In this document: piece by piece, positions 24,318 through 36,200 of the stretch
Numbering within the stretch: position 1 is the stretch's first letter
How the letters are laid out: the number at the start of each line of letters is the position of its first letter
Assembly (NCBI GenBank): GCA_946807835.1
Contig: OX327711.1
Span: 19,689,501-19,753,500 of the forward strand
DNA length: 64,000 nt
Source: Ailanthus altissimus
Lineage: Eukaryota; Streptophyta; Magnoliopsida; Sapindales; Simaroubaceae
Direction: 5' to 3'
The notes under the pieces: model-generated
What the model was told of the DNA's origin: nothing
Database searches by the model: none
Seen by the model: the letters and a program-made list of their open reading frames with translations, nothing else
Position numbers and translations under genes: made by a program

Positions 24318-27099
24318 ATGCCGCCCATGACAGAAGACATAGAGATCATTAGTCAAGAAAAGAGTGACAGAAGAACTGAAGAACAAGCTGAAAACACATC
24401 ACTGGTATCCTCACAAAAATGCTCATCATTCGATTTGAACGAAGAAGCCAGCAGTCAAGAGGATGATAATCTTGCCAAGGTCGTAGAGCTGAGTGTACTT
24501 GAAGACGATGAAAAAGGAACGGAAGGGAGTTCCACTAATAATGATGTTAATACTCTAACCGAGGGAGGTAACGAACGAAGGGCTACTGTAAGGCAATATG
24601 TTCGCTCGAAAATGCCTCGGCTCCGTTGGACACCTGACCTTCATCTCTCTTTCGTGCATGCTGTTGAACGGCTTGGTGGACAAGAGAGTAAGCTTTAATT
24701 TAGTTGATGCACTTTTCCTTTTAACGCAAGAAATAGAGTATTATGATATCATTTCTTCCTTGTTCTCAATGATCTTGACAAATAATTTGCAATCTCTTTA
24801 AATTGGTGCAGAAGCAACTCCTAAAATGGTTCTTCATCTAATGAATGTGCGGGGACTTAGCATTGCCCACGTAAAGAGTCACTTGCAGGTATTGTTATTT
24901 CTGATTTTATTTGATTTTTCAATTCTTATGTTAAAGATTATTTCCTAATTAGCTGACCATTTCATGTGTGAATGTGTTCTAATCCATATTAGATGTATCG
25001 AAGTAAAAAGCTCGATGAGGCTGGACAAGGTGAAGTTTGCTTCTTTCGATCTATTTGATGATACAATTATAATTTATAATCCATAAGCCAAATATTCAGT
25101 GAACCAAAGAACAGGGAAAGATTTAATTTTTAGCAGACAATTTTATATGTTTAGTTAACGTTTTGAAATCAATCGTCACTTAAAATTTCTGAAGGAAATT
25201 AAAAAAATAATTAATTGTGATTTTGCATTTTTATCACTTTCTTCTTTGAGTAATTGATCATTTTTAAGGTGAAAATAATGCCCAAAATGAGATAATATTG
25301 ATACTTATTAAAAAAATCAGAAGGGAAAATAGTGAGAACACAAAACCATTAAAGGGTAATTGACAGTTTCTCAATAATTATTAGATGAATTTTGAAAGAT
25401 CAAGGAGAATTAAATCTCTTTCAATAAATCTGGATAAAAATTATAATTATTCCTACATCTCTCATTGGTTAATTATGATTTTGATTAATATTTGCTTGTC
25501 AACACAATCCAGGAACTGCTCTAGTGCTATTATTAAGTTTTATTTCCTGCATAATAATTTAAAACTATAAGATTAGGGTTTTTTTTTTAAATGAAATTAA
25601 ATCAGTATATTTATTGTTTTCCCCAATAAAAATAGAGGAGGTATGGCAAAATAAGGCTTCCCTTACTCAGTAGATTAACTTTTACCCCAAATCTGGCTAA
25701 TTTAGGAAACTAATTTGCTCATGTGTTTTGCAGTCCTTTATCATACATACAGACCGATCCAAGGAAGAGGTCATATTCGAGGAAATTTTCAGCCGTACAT
25801 AACCAGTTCTCCTCATCAACACTTCAGAATGGAGAGCGGTGGAATTGTTCTTGCTAGAAATCTTCATAAAAATAACACACAGAGTATTTTGAAGTCTCCC
25901 TTCTCACAACGACCATTAGATTTCAAAACCACATTTTCAAGGTAATGCAGAACTATTTTAAGTCCATGAGGAAAATGCTTGGATTACACTATTTATATAA
26001 ATTTTCTCCAAATTGGATGTTCTTATTACATAAAATATACCAATTTGAGCTTGATTGTTAGTAATTCGACGCAACGTTACTAAGTTTAATCATTATTGCA
26101 AGTCCATGACAAAAAATGCTTTGCTTATATTATTTATAATAAATTTTTCCTGAGTTTGAACTTTTGTCTTTTACAGAATGCCGACTTGAATTTGGTCGTC
26201 AGTAATTCGGCGCTAGGTTATTAAAACTGAATTGCTAAAAGCTACATACAAATTCATATTCTAATGTTTGCATCAGAGAATGACTGATGATTTATATACT
26301 TCACCCGTATTAATGGAAAGTCTATCTTCCTTTATATGATTGATCGATGCTGGAGGAATTTATTTTGTATTTATATATGGTGACGACTCTTATATATTCT
26401 TCTTTTTTGCTTGAAGCAAATCTGATGACGTTGAACCAATAAGGTCAAGTTCTCTAATGGGCAAAGATCATGGACAAGACAACGTTTTCTTAAAACCAAC
26501 TGCCTTCAATTCGCAAGGTAAGTTTCCACATTTAAATAAAACTCATGCAATGGATACGATTGGACCAATGAGACCTAGCCGGTTTGTTGAGGAGAAGAGG
26601 TGGCCTCCATTTGAAATGATCAATAGTCGATGGAGGGCTCATAGAAATAATCTTACAAACATTGACATCGACTGCTCTCACCCTCAAGCACATCAAACCC
26701 GCTCCATGTCTATGTCCTTTGGATATCGTATAAGGTCACATGGAATGAACCTTGAAAACGACACGATGGTTCAGCAATTTCTATCCGATTCGCATGTTTC
26801 TAAGAGCAGGTTCAGATTCAATAGCTTTAAACCAGAGTTTGAACATCCATTTCGGCTTGAGGTAAAGTTTAATTTGGATTTTTGAGCTACCTATTGGCGT
26901 ACATTGAGTATTGTGGTTATGAATTTAACCTAATTTGCTGCTCCTTTTTTCCATTTTATGAATGCAGTTAAATCGAGATAAAATGTTGAAGGACAAGGAA
27001 TGGTTGCCCGATCTGCAACTGAGACTGAGCCAGAGAGTTGGAATTGAAGAGAAGTCTCACTGTAACACTCAAGAAATTAGCACTAAGCTTTCACTTTAA
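24318..27099 (+). CDS. GARP/G2-like MYB-related transcription factor
   Basis: Exons: 24,318-24,687, 24,812-24,888, 24,993-25,029, 25,734-25,941, 26,417-26,861 and 26,968-27,099, giving 422 residues in one frame. The GARP DNA-binding domain is about residues 100-158: MPRLRWTPDLHLSFVHAVE, then LGGQEKATPKMVLHLMNV and the SHAQKYF-like end HVKSHLQMYRSKKLDE. It is split by introns at the usual places. The N-terminus is acidic with an SSFDLNEEAS patch. The C-terminal LPDLQLRLSQ (LxLxL at 395-399) fits an EAR repression motif. The class resembles putative MYB factors such as At1g14600, At2g38300, At2g40260 and At2g42660. The product should be nuclear and DNA-binding; its targets cannot be read from sequence. 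No response-regulator receiver domain is present. Confidence 0.92.
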
Positions 27100-27892
27100 T
27101 TTCTTAACCCCCTGTATGCCAAAAAAAAAAAAAAAAGAATACAAGCAGTGACAAATAACATAATCTAAAACCTCATGTACACAAATATATAGGGATTGAA
27201 ACAAGGGCATGAAGCTGAGTACTTGAAGATCTCACTTTGTAAGAAGAAAAACCCTAGGAGTGAGATCTTTTCAAGTACTTGTCTTAGAGCCAGTACTACG
27301 GGTATGGTATTGTATTAATTTGCTAATTTCTTTGACACGTAACCAGTTTTGTATGAAAGTAAATCCTATAAAGGTTTGTGATTGATTTGAATCAGTTGTT
27401 CTATAATTAGCATTAATATTTCAGTCTAGTGTCTACATCAAATTGAATGCAGGAAAGAACCCTTTACCAAGTTTTTTAATGTGTTGAGAATTCAAGAGGA
27501 GCTTAATTATAAGACCACCGCTACCACACCAAATCATCAATGCAATTTGGAAATTAATTTTGTCACTTAATTATCAACAACACGGTGCTTGCAGTAATTA
27601 GGAGTGAAAGATAAGCAAAGGCCTCATGGAATTCTAAAGATATTATGAGTGAGGAGTCCCCTGATTTCGGTGCCATGCCCTACTATTACAGGCTTGGAGA
27701 AAGGTAGCTGGCTATCAACTTATTCATCGACGCTTAATTTAGCATTCCGTTGGCACAATTATTTACAAAATTTCCGTTTGCTTATTGAAAAAGTATTATG
27801 ATCCGTAGTTCTCGGTTAATTCCGGAAATTCCACCAATATTTGATTTATGTTGATGTTACATCCCAGCTGCTCATTTCCCCTTGTTCATCTA
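27100..27892 (+). other. 3' flank of the GARP gene
   Basis: It contains an A-run (27,121-27,136). A near-palindromic pair, GTACTTGAAGATCTCAC at 27,218 and GTGAGATCTTTTCAAGTAC at 27,260, can form a stem. No gene is seen. Confidence 0.4.
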
Positions 27893-27905
27893 TATCTCTC
27901 ATCTT

Positions 27906-29017
27906 ATTTTTTTTTTTTGAAATCATATCATATCATTAATATCGTTAAGATATTACATCAATTTTCTTTAATAAACATATTAAAGGAGTAAGAAAATAAG
28001 ATAAATACATTTTGAGATCATCTGATTCAAGCCTTTTACAAAGAAGAAGGCCATCATATCCATAGTGGGTAAGGACAAGACTCTTTCTAAAGAAAGAGAA
28101 GATAGACCTTTCCGAAGAAAGGGAAGATAGACCTTTCCGTAGAAAAGGATAATCAGACCTCCGTAAGAGGGAAATACAGATCCCTTAAAAAAGGGAGAAA
28201 TTATTGTTGCTAGACTTAAACTTAAGTCTATCCGCATACAACCAAAAAACCAAGCAAGTAACAGTACATATTCCAACACCCTCATGAAAACTAACGAACG
28301 GAGAATCGTTGGACGGGAGCACCGCTCGTCGCCAGTCAGGCAAGGAACACCGAAAATAGCCAAAAAAAATAGATTTTCAGGCCAGTTCCACCTAGACCTG
28401 GGGGAGCTCAGTGCGGGCTTGGAAGAGCAGCGGCGGCAGAGGCACAGAGTCTGCACTAGATGCCGGCAACACCGAGTGAAGGCCGCTGGATTTGCATCAC
28501 ACCGGAACATGTTGGCGATGTGACCATTAGCTGCGGCGAGCAGGCAGAGGCAGAAGGCAGAAGAAGATGCATGTTTTCCAAGGGATAAACCGGCGAGGAG
28601 ATGCACATCAGACCACCACCTATAGGCGCCGGTGAAGTGATTCCATGGCCGACCGGCAGTGCTGCGAAGTTCCCTGCAAGCGCCGACGCAAGGAAACTGA
28701 CGGTTCGGCATTGATAAGGCAGGCAGCGCACGGAGACAGGAGGCAGCAACGAGCTGGCGGAGGCAAAAGGAGTTGCATGGTCGTCGATGGATAAAACGGT
28801 CGCCGGTGCTTGGTTGCTTGCTTGGCTGCTGTCTGTAGCGGCGGACACCTGGAAAGAAGAAGAAACAGAAAAATAAAAAGCTAACAAAACAAGAAGATTG
28901 CATGAGTGAAGCTCAAAAAGAGCAGCTGGTTCGACCACCGGAGAGGAGGCCAAAACCCCTCTCCGGTGGAGACTTGTTTTGGGGGGGAGGCGGCTGTCTT
29001 GGAGAGTAGAGAGAAAC
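27906..29017 (-). mobile_element. RT-less poly(A) retroposon, copy 1
   Basis: On - it starts GTTTCTCTCTACTC and ends in poly(A), seen as the T-run from 27,907. It is flanked by a 13-bp target duplication, TATCTCTCATCTT, at 27,893-27,905 and 29,018-29,030. These are marks of LINE-type target-primed insertion. It is only 1.11 kb, with a GC-rich 5' half and an AT-rich 3' end (AACGATATTAATGATATG before the tail). No endonuclease or reverse transcriptase is present. A 12-bp perfect foldback (CCACCGGAGAGG 28,935-28,946 with 28,958-28,969) lies near the 5' end. The second family member is at 59,741-61,090. The 307-residue open frame inside it (27,980-28,903, -) has no recognised domain. Confidence 0.82.
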
Positions 29018-29330
29018 TATCTCTCATCTTCTTGCTTGCTGCTTATGTAGAAGCATTCTATTTAAAAGGAAATTTACAGAAACACCACCAAACTTATAAT
29101 TTTCCATTATTAGAGAAATTATCATTTTAATCTTTGATTTTTTTTCGCTTTCTCTTTTCTTTCTCCTCATTTCTTTATCTTTCTTTTTTTTCTTCTTCTC
29201 TATTCTCTTTCTCTTTTTCTGAAATCTTGGCCCACCTGTCTAAAAAACATTATTCACATGCAGCGCATGTTTTTTTGTTTTTCGGAACAAATTCGAGATG
29301 GTAGCTTTTGAGACAAATCGCATTATTGTA

Positions 29331-29493
29331 GATACATGGGTTATATTCAATAATGCTATTTGTCCCATGTATACATGGGTATATATTCATTGATGGATAA
29401 ATAGCTATTTGACAAATAATGCTATTTGACAAATAGTGCTATTTGTTCTATGTATACATGGGTATATATTCAATAATGCTATTTGTCCCATGT
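29331..29493. repeat. Local tandem-like repeats around ATACATGGGT...AATGCTATTTG
   Basis: ATACATGGGTTATATTCAAT at 29,333, ATACATGGGTATATATTCAT at 29,371 and a third copy near 29,454 each lead to copies of AATGCTATTTGTCCCATGT or AATAGTGCTATTTG. The spacing is uneven. Confidence 0.7.
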
Positions 29494-30452
29494 TAAACAT
29501 AAGTAGCTATCATTTCACTAGATAGTGACATTGACAAAAATGACCTCCAAAGTGCTGAGATGGTGATTGACGAGTGGTTAATTTAAATTCGCTAATTGTT
29601 TTTCAAACTAAAATTGATAACAAGAGGAGGCAAAGAAAAAAAAAAAAAAAGAGGAACGCACAAATTGAAAAAACTAACACCAAAATGGAGAATATTAGTG
29701 GATCCGATCAACGGTTGCAAAATTAAATAAACGTAAAAACAAAAAAAAAAGTAAATAAAAAGCGTGTCCCATGTCCGAGTACAATGAAAGTGGGGCCCTT
29801 CGTCACCACTCTATCAAATTCGTATCCAGTCCCTTACCCGATTATGACAGTTAACTTTTATGTCATACCGAACACTCCATGTGAGATACCGTCTAGCACC
29901 TTACCAACAAAATTATAGCAAAATCAAATTTTCTTATGTAATTAGAGGTGACAAGGAGACGAGTTAGAGTTAAGAATTATAATTTCTATCTTATATTTGA
30001 ACGGTGTAAGAATTTTTTATTTAATATATGTAATTCGAGTTTTAGGTAAAAAATATTTAAATGGAGATGGAGATTTTTATAAGTATTTTATATTTATTTT
30101 TTTTTAATTTTTTAAATATTTTTTATTTATATTGATTTAATTTCGTGAAATAATCTTTCACCTAATAAATTATAATATACAAAAAAAATTGTAACATCAC
30201 ATAAAAATATAAATTACATTGAGTATTAAATCTTAAACTTCTAATTTTAAAAATCAATAACACGAATTAAAATTCAAAAATCACAAAAATTAATAATTTC
30301 TTTAAACTTTGGTATTTAAATCATCATACTTAATTTGTAATTCAAACATCAAGTCTCTATTAAGAATTTTTACAAATCTATAATAAAAATTAAAAGAAAT
30401 TTTGAGTTAAATGAGTGATGATTAAGAAACTAAGAATGGTAATAAAATTATT
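29493..30452. repeat. Dispersed direct repeat, copy 1
   Basis: Bases 29,493-29,572 (GTTAAACATAAGTAGC..., TGACATTGACAAAAATGACC) match 48,499-48,576. Bases 30,311-30,452 (TATTTAAATCATCATA..., ATAAAATTATTTA) match 48,601-48,750 in the same order and orientation. About 740 bases between the two segments are present only here. The two copies flank arm B on both sides. Confidence 0.65.
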
Positions 30453-30469
30453 TACCACTTTTGTTAGAC

Positions 30470-30571
30470 TTAGGTGCTTCCCCTTCACTTTGTTTTTCTT
30501 CTCGGCTTTTTTTTTTCTACTCTAATACTTTGATTTATTTTTGTTTATTTAAAATATACTTATAATTACCA
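30470..30571 (-). repeat. Truncated 3' LTR of copia copy B
   Basis: On -, TGGTAATTATAAG follows a purine tract (GAGGGGGAT). About 102 bp match the start of the 5' LTR and then stop near 30,470. Copy A's 3' LTR is also truncated, at a different point. Confidence 0.72.
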
Positions 30572-30816
30572 ATAATCCCCCTCATATTTCAAATAAAATA
30601 ATATGATCAAATTAACTACATATCAAAATAGAATTTTACTTATATGAATTGGTACACTTTCAAGTTATAAGCAAACAATTAATTAAGTAATAGTATTTTA
30701 CAGAAATTAGGTGAAATCAAGTTTCTATCAACCTTCATTCATTTGGATGTAAAATAGTGAATTAAATAATCAAGTTAAATTCTCTAAAAAATTATTTTTG
30801 TCTGTGGTTTGGCACT

Positions 30817-33283
30817 TGTTGACAAAAAAAATTGGTCTTTCGGGCCAACAAATTTTGAATTTATTTGGTTATAAGAATTGAAACCTTGGGCCTTATTTGT
30901 TGGGCTCGTAACTTTAAGTTCATTGAATTTTCGGTTGCTGTAATGAGTTTTGAGATAAGGAGTTGTAAGTTCAAGATTCAGATTGAGAATCCTTTGTTTG
31001 AATCATTTACTTCTCTTTATGTAGCATCGACCTTCTTAGAATTTTGTGCTTATCTTTGTCTGATTTGTGGTTATTTTGTGTAATCTTCTAATTCTTTGGC
31101 ATAATTTAAGGGATATACTCTAAAATAATATGATTTTATCTCCAAAATAACGCCTTGTAGGACATCTCCAACAGCACTAAAGAAAGAAGATGACGGGTCT
31201 TTAGTAGTTCGCACCCAACTGAGGTTTGCAAACTAACGGTGAATTGAGTCTAAGAAGGATTCCTCTCGCTTCCTTTCTTTACAGCAGAAGCAGAGCACAT
31301 AGGCTTAATAGGGGCTTGGTAGCTCAATAGTTAACTAATTCATCTAACAAGAAAGGCCAGTTAAGTTCACTATCTTGACTGTTCACTGATTTCCTCTTTA
31401 GATAACTTTTCTTATCTAGTTTGCCTTGTACTTCTTTTTTAAATCACTAAGTATTATTTGACTCTCAGGCTTATGTGGATTTGAAGAGTGTGTAGAAGTG
31501 GGTCGGCATATTTACCATGCTGGTCTTCTTACGATATGTTATCATGATGGCTGGCTCGGATCTTCGCTTAGTATACTAGTGATAAGGGCAAATTTGTCAT
31601 ATATTTTCTCATGTTTTTATTATTGATATTTTATGATTTTACGAGAATAGATGGCTATTTATGTGCATTATTGTTATTTATAGGGACTTGAACGAAATTT
31701 AAAGAAAGAACGCAAAAGGAGCAAAAATAGGGACTAAAATGCAAAGTTTTCAAAGTATGTGTCCATCGCCCCAGCGCCACAAGGATTTTAGCCCTAGTGC
31801 TGAAATAGTGATCGAAATAAGAAAAACAACCTGCTTAAGTCGAGTATAGCGCCCCAGCGCCAAACAGTCACCGCCCCAGCGACGATACAGCGCCCCAGCG
31901 CCAAGATCCCACCGCTCCAGCGGTAATAGCTTTTTCACGCGTCGCTCCAGCGACAGATGCATAGAGCTCCAGCGGTAGTGCGAGTCCTAGTCCGACGAGA
32001 ATTGAGATTTTCAAGCTCATATCAATCCCTATATAAAGCCACTCGTTCCCAACCTTCAAGAATCAATCGAAGACGACCCAAGAGCACCAAGAATACAGAG
32101 CACGAGTCTTGGAGAGCAATAGAAACTTAATTGAAGCAACTTTAGAGAGAGATACAAGACGTTCTTCGGCATCAAGAGTTCCTAGGCAGCGCAATTAAGA
32201 GCAATTCGACGTCTATATCGGTTTGCTAATAATTATATCATGATTTATAATTATTTTTACTGCTGTTCTCTTGTAACTATGAATTAATTTATTTTCTAGG
32301 GTTAATATTTGAACTCAATATGTGTGCTTAATTGCCATATCTTTCGAATATTTAATAAACTTAGTCTTTTATTATTTAAATTACTTGTGTTTAATGCTTC
32401 AATATATCTGGCCAATATATGGTGAATGAGTTGGTAATATTATTGATAAACTCGGAAGAGGAATCATAATATTTAGACCTAGATAATTTGATGCATGATT
32501 GTAGAGTAATATTCAATGTTGCATATGCAAGTTTCAATTTAGGATAGGAATATACCTAATTGGCATGTATGATCAATAAGACCTAATCTTAATGAATCTT
32601 AATTTATTACAAGTATCATAGGAATATAGGTATTTGATAAATTAAGGTATACTTGCATGACCTTGGAATAGGCTTGTGAATACATTAGTGTCTTGATCAA
32701 TAATAAAGACTAAGGGAGTTAAATATTATAAGGTTAATCATTAAAAAGCATATTGAGGGATAATATTAATCCTAAGTTTTCTCTACATTGCTATCACTTA
32801 ATTTTCTTTACATTGTGTTTTTGTTTTATATTTCTAACATTCATTCTTAGATTTTTATTTTTCTGAATAACTATTAGGAAGATATAATTTTAGTAATTGA
32901 TTAAAAAGAAGAAATTATCCCTGTGGGTTCGACATCCGACTTATTTAGTCTCTTTATTACTTGCATACGATAGTGTATACTTGCACTTAATTTATGATAT
33001 AGAAATATCGCATCAACTAGGCAGATTGTTGTGTATTGATCGGTAGTTATACAAACAACTCGAATGGAATTTGAGCTAGTCAATCTTATTTGAGTCATTA
33101 GTCTGATCGGTCGAGCAGATCTTGTGACTTTGTTCCTTCAGATGATACTTGACCGGTCTGTTCTTGTTGTCTGGAGCTCTTGATCCTTTGTGCCTTTGGG
33201 CCAACCCCTAACTAAGCCTGATCTGTAGGCTAATATCCAGGCTTTTGGGTACTGGGCCTTTTGGAGAATTCTAAGGGGGAACA
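30817..33283. mobile_element. Long LTR-like insertion in copia copy B
   Basis: Copy A shows the uninterrupted site near 10,200. The insert has TG...CA ends (TGTTGACAAA...GGGGGAACA) and flanking GCACT/ATACT, a plausible 5-bp target duplication with two transitions. It has no coding region I recognise. Inside are a GC-rich motif cluster (31,766-31,975) and a CCCTGTGGGTTCGACATCC phrase near 32,920. Similar phrases occur in leader or LTR sequence of plant Ty3 Tat/Athila/Ogre-type elements, by memory only. It may be a solo LTR of about 2.47 kb. Confidence 0.6.
31766..31975. repeat. Cluster of CGCYCCAGCG motifs
   Basis: At least seven spaced copies of a CGCCCCAGCGCC or CGCTCCAGCG-type word, separated by 8-60 bases of unrelated sequence, in an otherwise AT-rich block. 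Many copies are near-palindromic (GCGC...GCGC). Confidence 0.8.
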
Positions 33284-33299
33284 ATACTATTAATGGTCC

Positions 33300-36200
33300 A
33301 GTGTCTTCTTAGTTTCATGAGTACTCTAGAGATGTTTGCCTAGCTCTTATAGCAACCAACCCAATTCCACACTCATATAGGTAATACTTCATCAAGTGTG
33401 TCCTACATGTTTAACATACAACCAAGTTATAAAGAGTTATTGAGTTCATTAAAAGTATTACTCATACTTACTTACTGCAGATGCATTACTACGCCATATT
33501 GAAAGACTTACAAAATACAATCGATAGTACAAGACAACAAGTAACTTAGTCTTACCCTTATGAACCTACTTTAATGAGATTGCCAATCACATAGGTAGAG
33601 TTACCATCACTTTTATCTTATACTCTAGGCAGAAGTCTCATCTCTCTTGATGTCTATTCCACTAATCTTCTATTTAGTGGCTTAGTTAGAGGATCTGCCA
33701 AATTCATCTTTGAATTCACATAACTTAGGCTTGCCACCCCAGATTCTAGCAACTGCTTAACAATGCCATGTCTTAGACAAATGTATGTACTTTTCTCATT
33801 ATAGATATTACTATTTGCTCTAGCAATTACTGCTAATTAATCATAAATTATAAAAATTATTGTAAAAAGGTGAATACTAATGGGAAGATCAATTGTAAAT
33901 GTTCTTAACCACTCAGCCTCAGAATAAGCCTTTCCTAAGGATATCAATTTTGATTCTATGGTAGATCGTGCTATACAAGTCTATTTAGTGAATTTTCAAT
34001 AAATGGCTACCTACTTCACTCAAAGTGAACATATATCCACTAGTAGACTTTACCTCATTGGATTCAAATATCCAATTAGCATCACAGTAGCATTCTATCA
34101 CAGGTTATGATCTATCATATAGAAGTACATAAGTCTTAATGTTTATCAAATATTTTACAAGCCTATTCAAGGTACTCCAATACCCATTTCTTGGACTGTG
34201 AGTATACCTACTCAGTCTCTCTACAACATATGCTATATCAGGCCTAGTATTATTCATTAAATACATGAACGATTTTGATTGTCACTATGCTCAATATTCT
34301 TTTAAAGTTTAACACTAAGATCATAAGGTGTTGCCACCGGTTTGTATGTTGTGTACCCAAATCTCTTTAGAAACTTATTTATATAGTGCTTTTATGATAA
34401 AGTGAGACCATTAGAGGTTTTTATTATCTTTATCCCAAAAATGACACCAATTTCCCTTATATCTTTCATATCAAACTTAGTTAATAGAAATCTCTTAGTC
34501 TCATCTATTACTTCCATACTAGGATTGAATATTCTCATGTCATTTACATAAAGACATATGATAATATAATTCTAAGTATTAAAAGTTTTATAGTACACTC
34601 ATTTATCAAAATTATTTATCATAAAATCATTTGATACTAGAGCATTGTCAAACTTCTCAAGCCATTATTTTGGTGTTTGTTTTAAGCTATATAATAATTT
34701 TACTAATTTACATACTTTATGCTCTATACTAATACTACTATAACCTTCTAGGTTTTTCATGTAAATTTTTTATTTTAAATCTTCATTTAGAAAGACGGTC
34801 TTTACATCAATTTAATATATGAATAAATCACATATTGCAGCCAATGCAATTAAAATTCTAATATATGTAATTTTAGTTGCAGAAGCATAAGTATCGAACT
34901 AATCTAAGTCTTTCTTTTGAGTGAACCCTTTGTCAATCAATCTTGCCTTATACTTCTCAATTGTACCATCAGCCCTTATCTTCTTTTTTAAGATCCATTT
35001 ACAATAAATGAGCTCGGTACCTAAAGGTAAATCAACTAATTTTATACATGATTACTCATGATTGAGTTGATTTCATCATTATTTGCCTCTCTTCATAAAT
35101 GAGCATCATGAGAAGTTATAGTCTTACTATATGTTTTAGGGTCATTTTTCATTAAAAAAATACATACAAATCATTACCAAAATTAATAGCTTTCCTAATT
35201 TTTTTTTTACTTTTTTTGAGTTCATTGTTAGAACTTTTTAGATGATCATCATTTATGTCACGCCCCAGACCCAAAAGATCTGACACACGACATCACTTAC
35301 ATTCATTCAATAATACTTAAGCATTTATTTTAATTTCTTTCAGAATTATAGCAATTGAATTATGACTGGGACAATTAGTAAACCGGAGATACGCAGAGTT
35401 TTCTCAGAGATTAACACTCTACTACGTCACCAGTAGCAACTTTGTTACCAGAAGCCCAGAATATATTCATTGCAAATTCTTACTTAAAATCAATCCATTA
35501 CTACACTTGGTGAAACTTAAACTAAATCCAACCACACAATAAAATAATACATAGGTATTTATTCACTAGGGACAAATCAAATATCTTATCCCACGTGTCC
35601 CCAAATAAAACACTTAGCAACCTAACAACTTAGGGAACCCAAGGAACAGCAGAAGCCTTGCCAAATCCGCTATGCACACATGTACCTTATTTACCTGAAA
35701 TCACCATAAACTATAATGAGTATAAAACTCAGTAAGCATACTAGTTTTTCATATATCAAATACAAATACATATATGTACACGATGCATATGTATGATATG
35801 CTGTGATCAATCAAAATCATAATCTTATCAAATCACATATCATGTAAGCGCTTACACATTCTTTCAAAACACATAATAGGAATACCATCACTCAACTACT
35901 ACTTAGTAGAACTTACATATCACATATCACATAATGAGCCAAATGTCACTCGTAGGTGACATACCGTATGAGAGGAATAGTACAAGTGAGGTCTTGAATA
36001 ACACATATATAATGCTTATGCCCGAAGGTAAAAGCCAAACCCTCACCCTAATCATCGGTGAGTCCTCTCACATGCACCAATACGCCACCACACGAATGTG
36101 ATGACTCACTCTTCCTTTAGGTACCAATAGGATCCTCCCTACATACGGAACACATAACATATACCAATCCCAAAGGAAAGGCCACACATAAAGGCTCCAC

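Larger units (their letters stand above)
29031..30469. other. Intergenic stretch with pyrimidine tract and short repeats
   Basis: Bases about 29,129-29,222 form a CT-rich tract. Bases 29,331-29,493 hold local repeats. Bases 29,493-30,452 contain two segments that reappear in direct orientation near 48.5-48.75 kb. No gene is seen. Confidence 0.6.

Noticed and set aside
27980..28903. 307-residue open frame on -
   Set aside because: It lies wholly within the poly(A) retroposon with target duplications, has no recognisable domain, and its counterpart in copy 2 does not keep the frame. The GC-rich body makes chance open frames likely.
28456..28953. 165-residue open frame on - overlapping the former
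   Set aside because: Alternative frame of the same retroposon body, of low complexity and Ser/Ala/Pro-rich.
29129..29222. Pyrimidine tract as a promoter element
   Set aside because: No gene starts on either side within a plausible distance; it is best described as low-complexity sequence.
5289..33283. The two long insertions 5,289-7,439 and 30,817-33,283 as one family (both begin TGTTGAC)
   Set aside because: Only the first few bases agree; the interiors and opposite ends do not match by eye.
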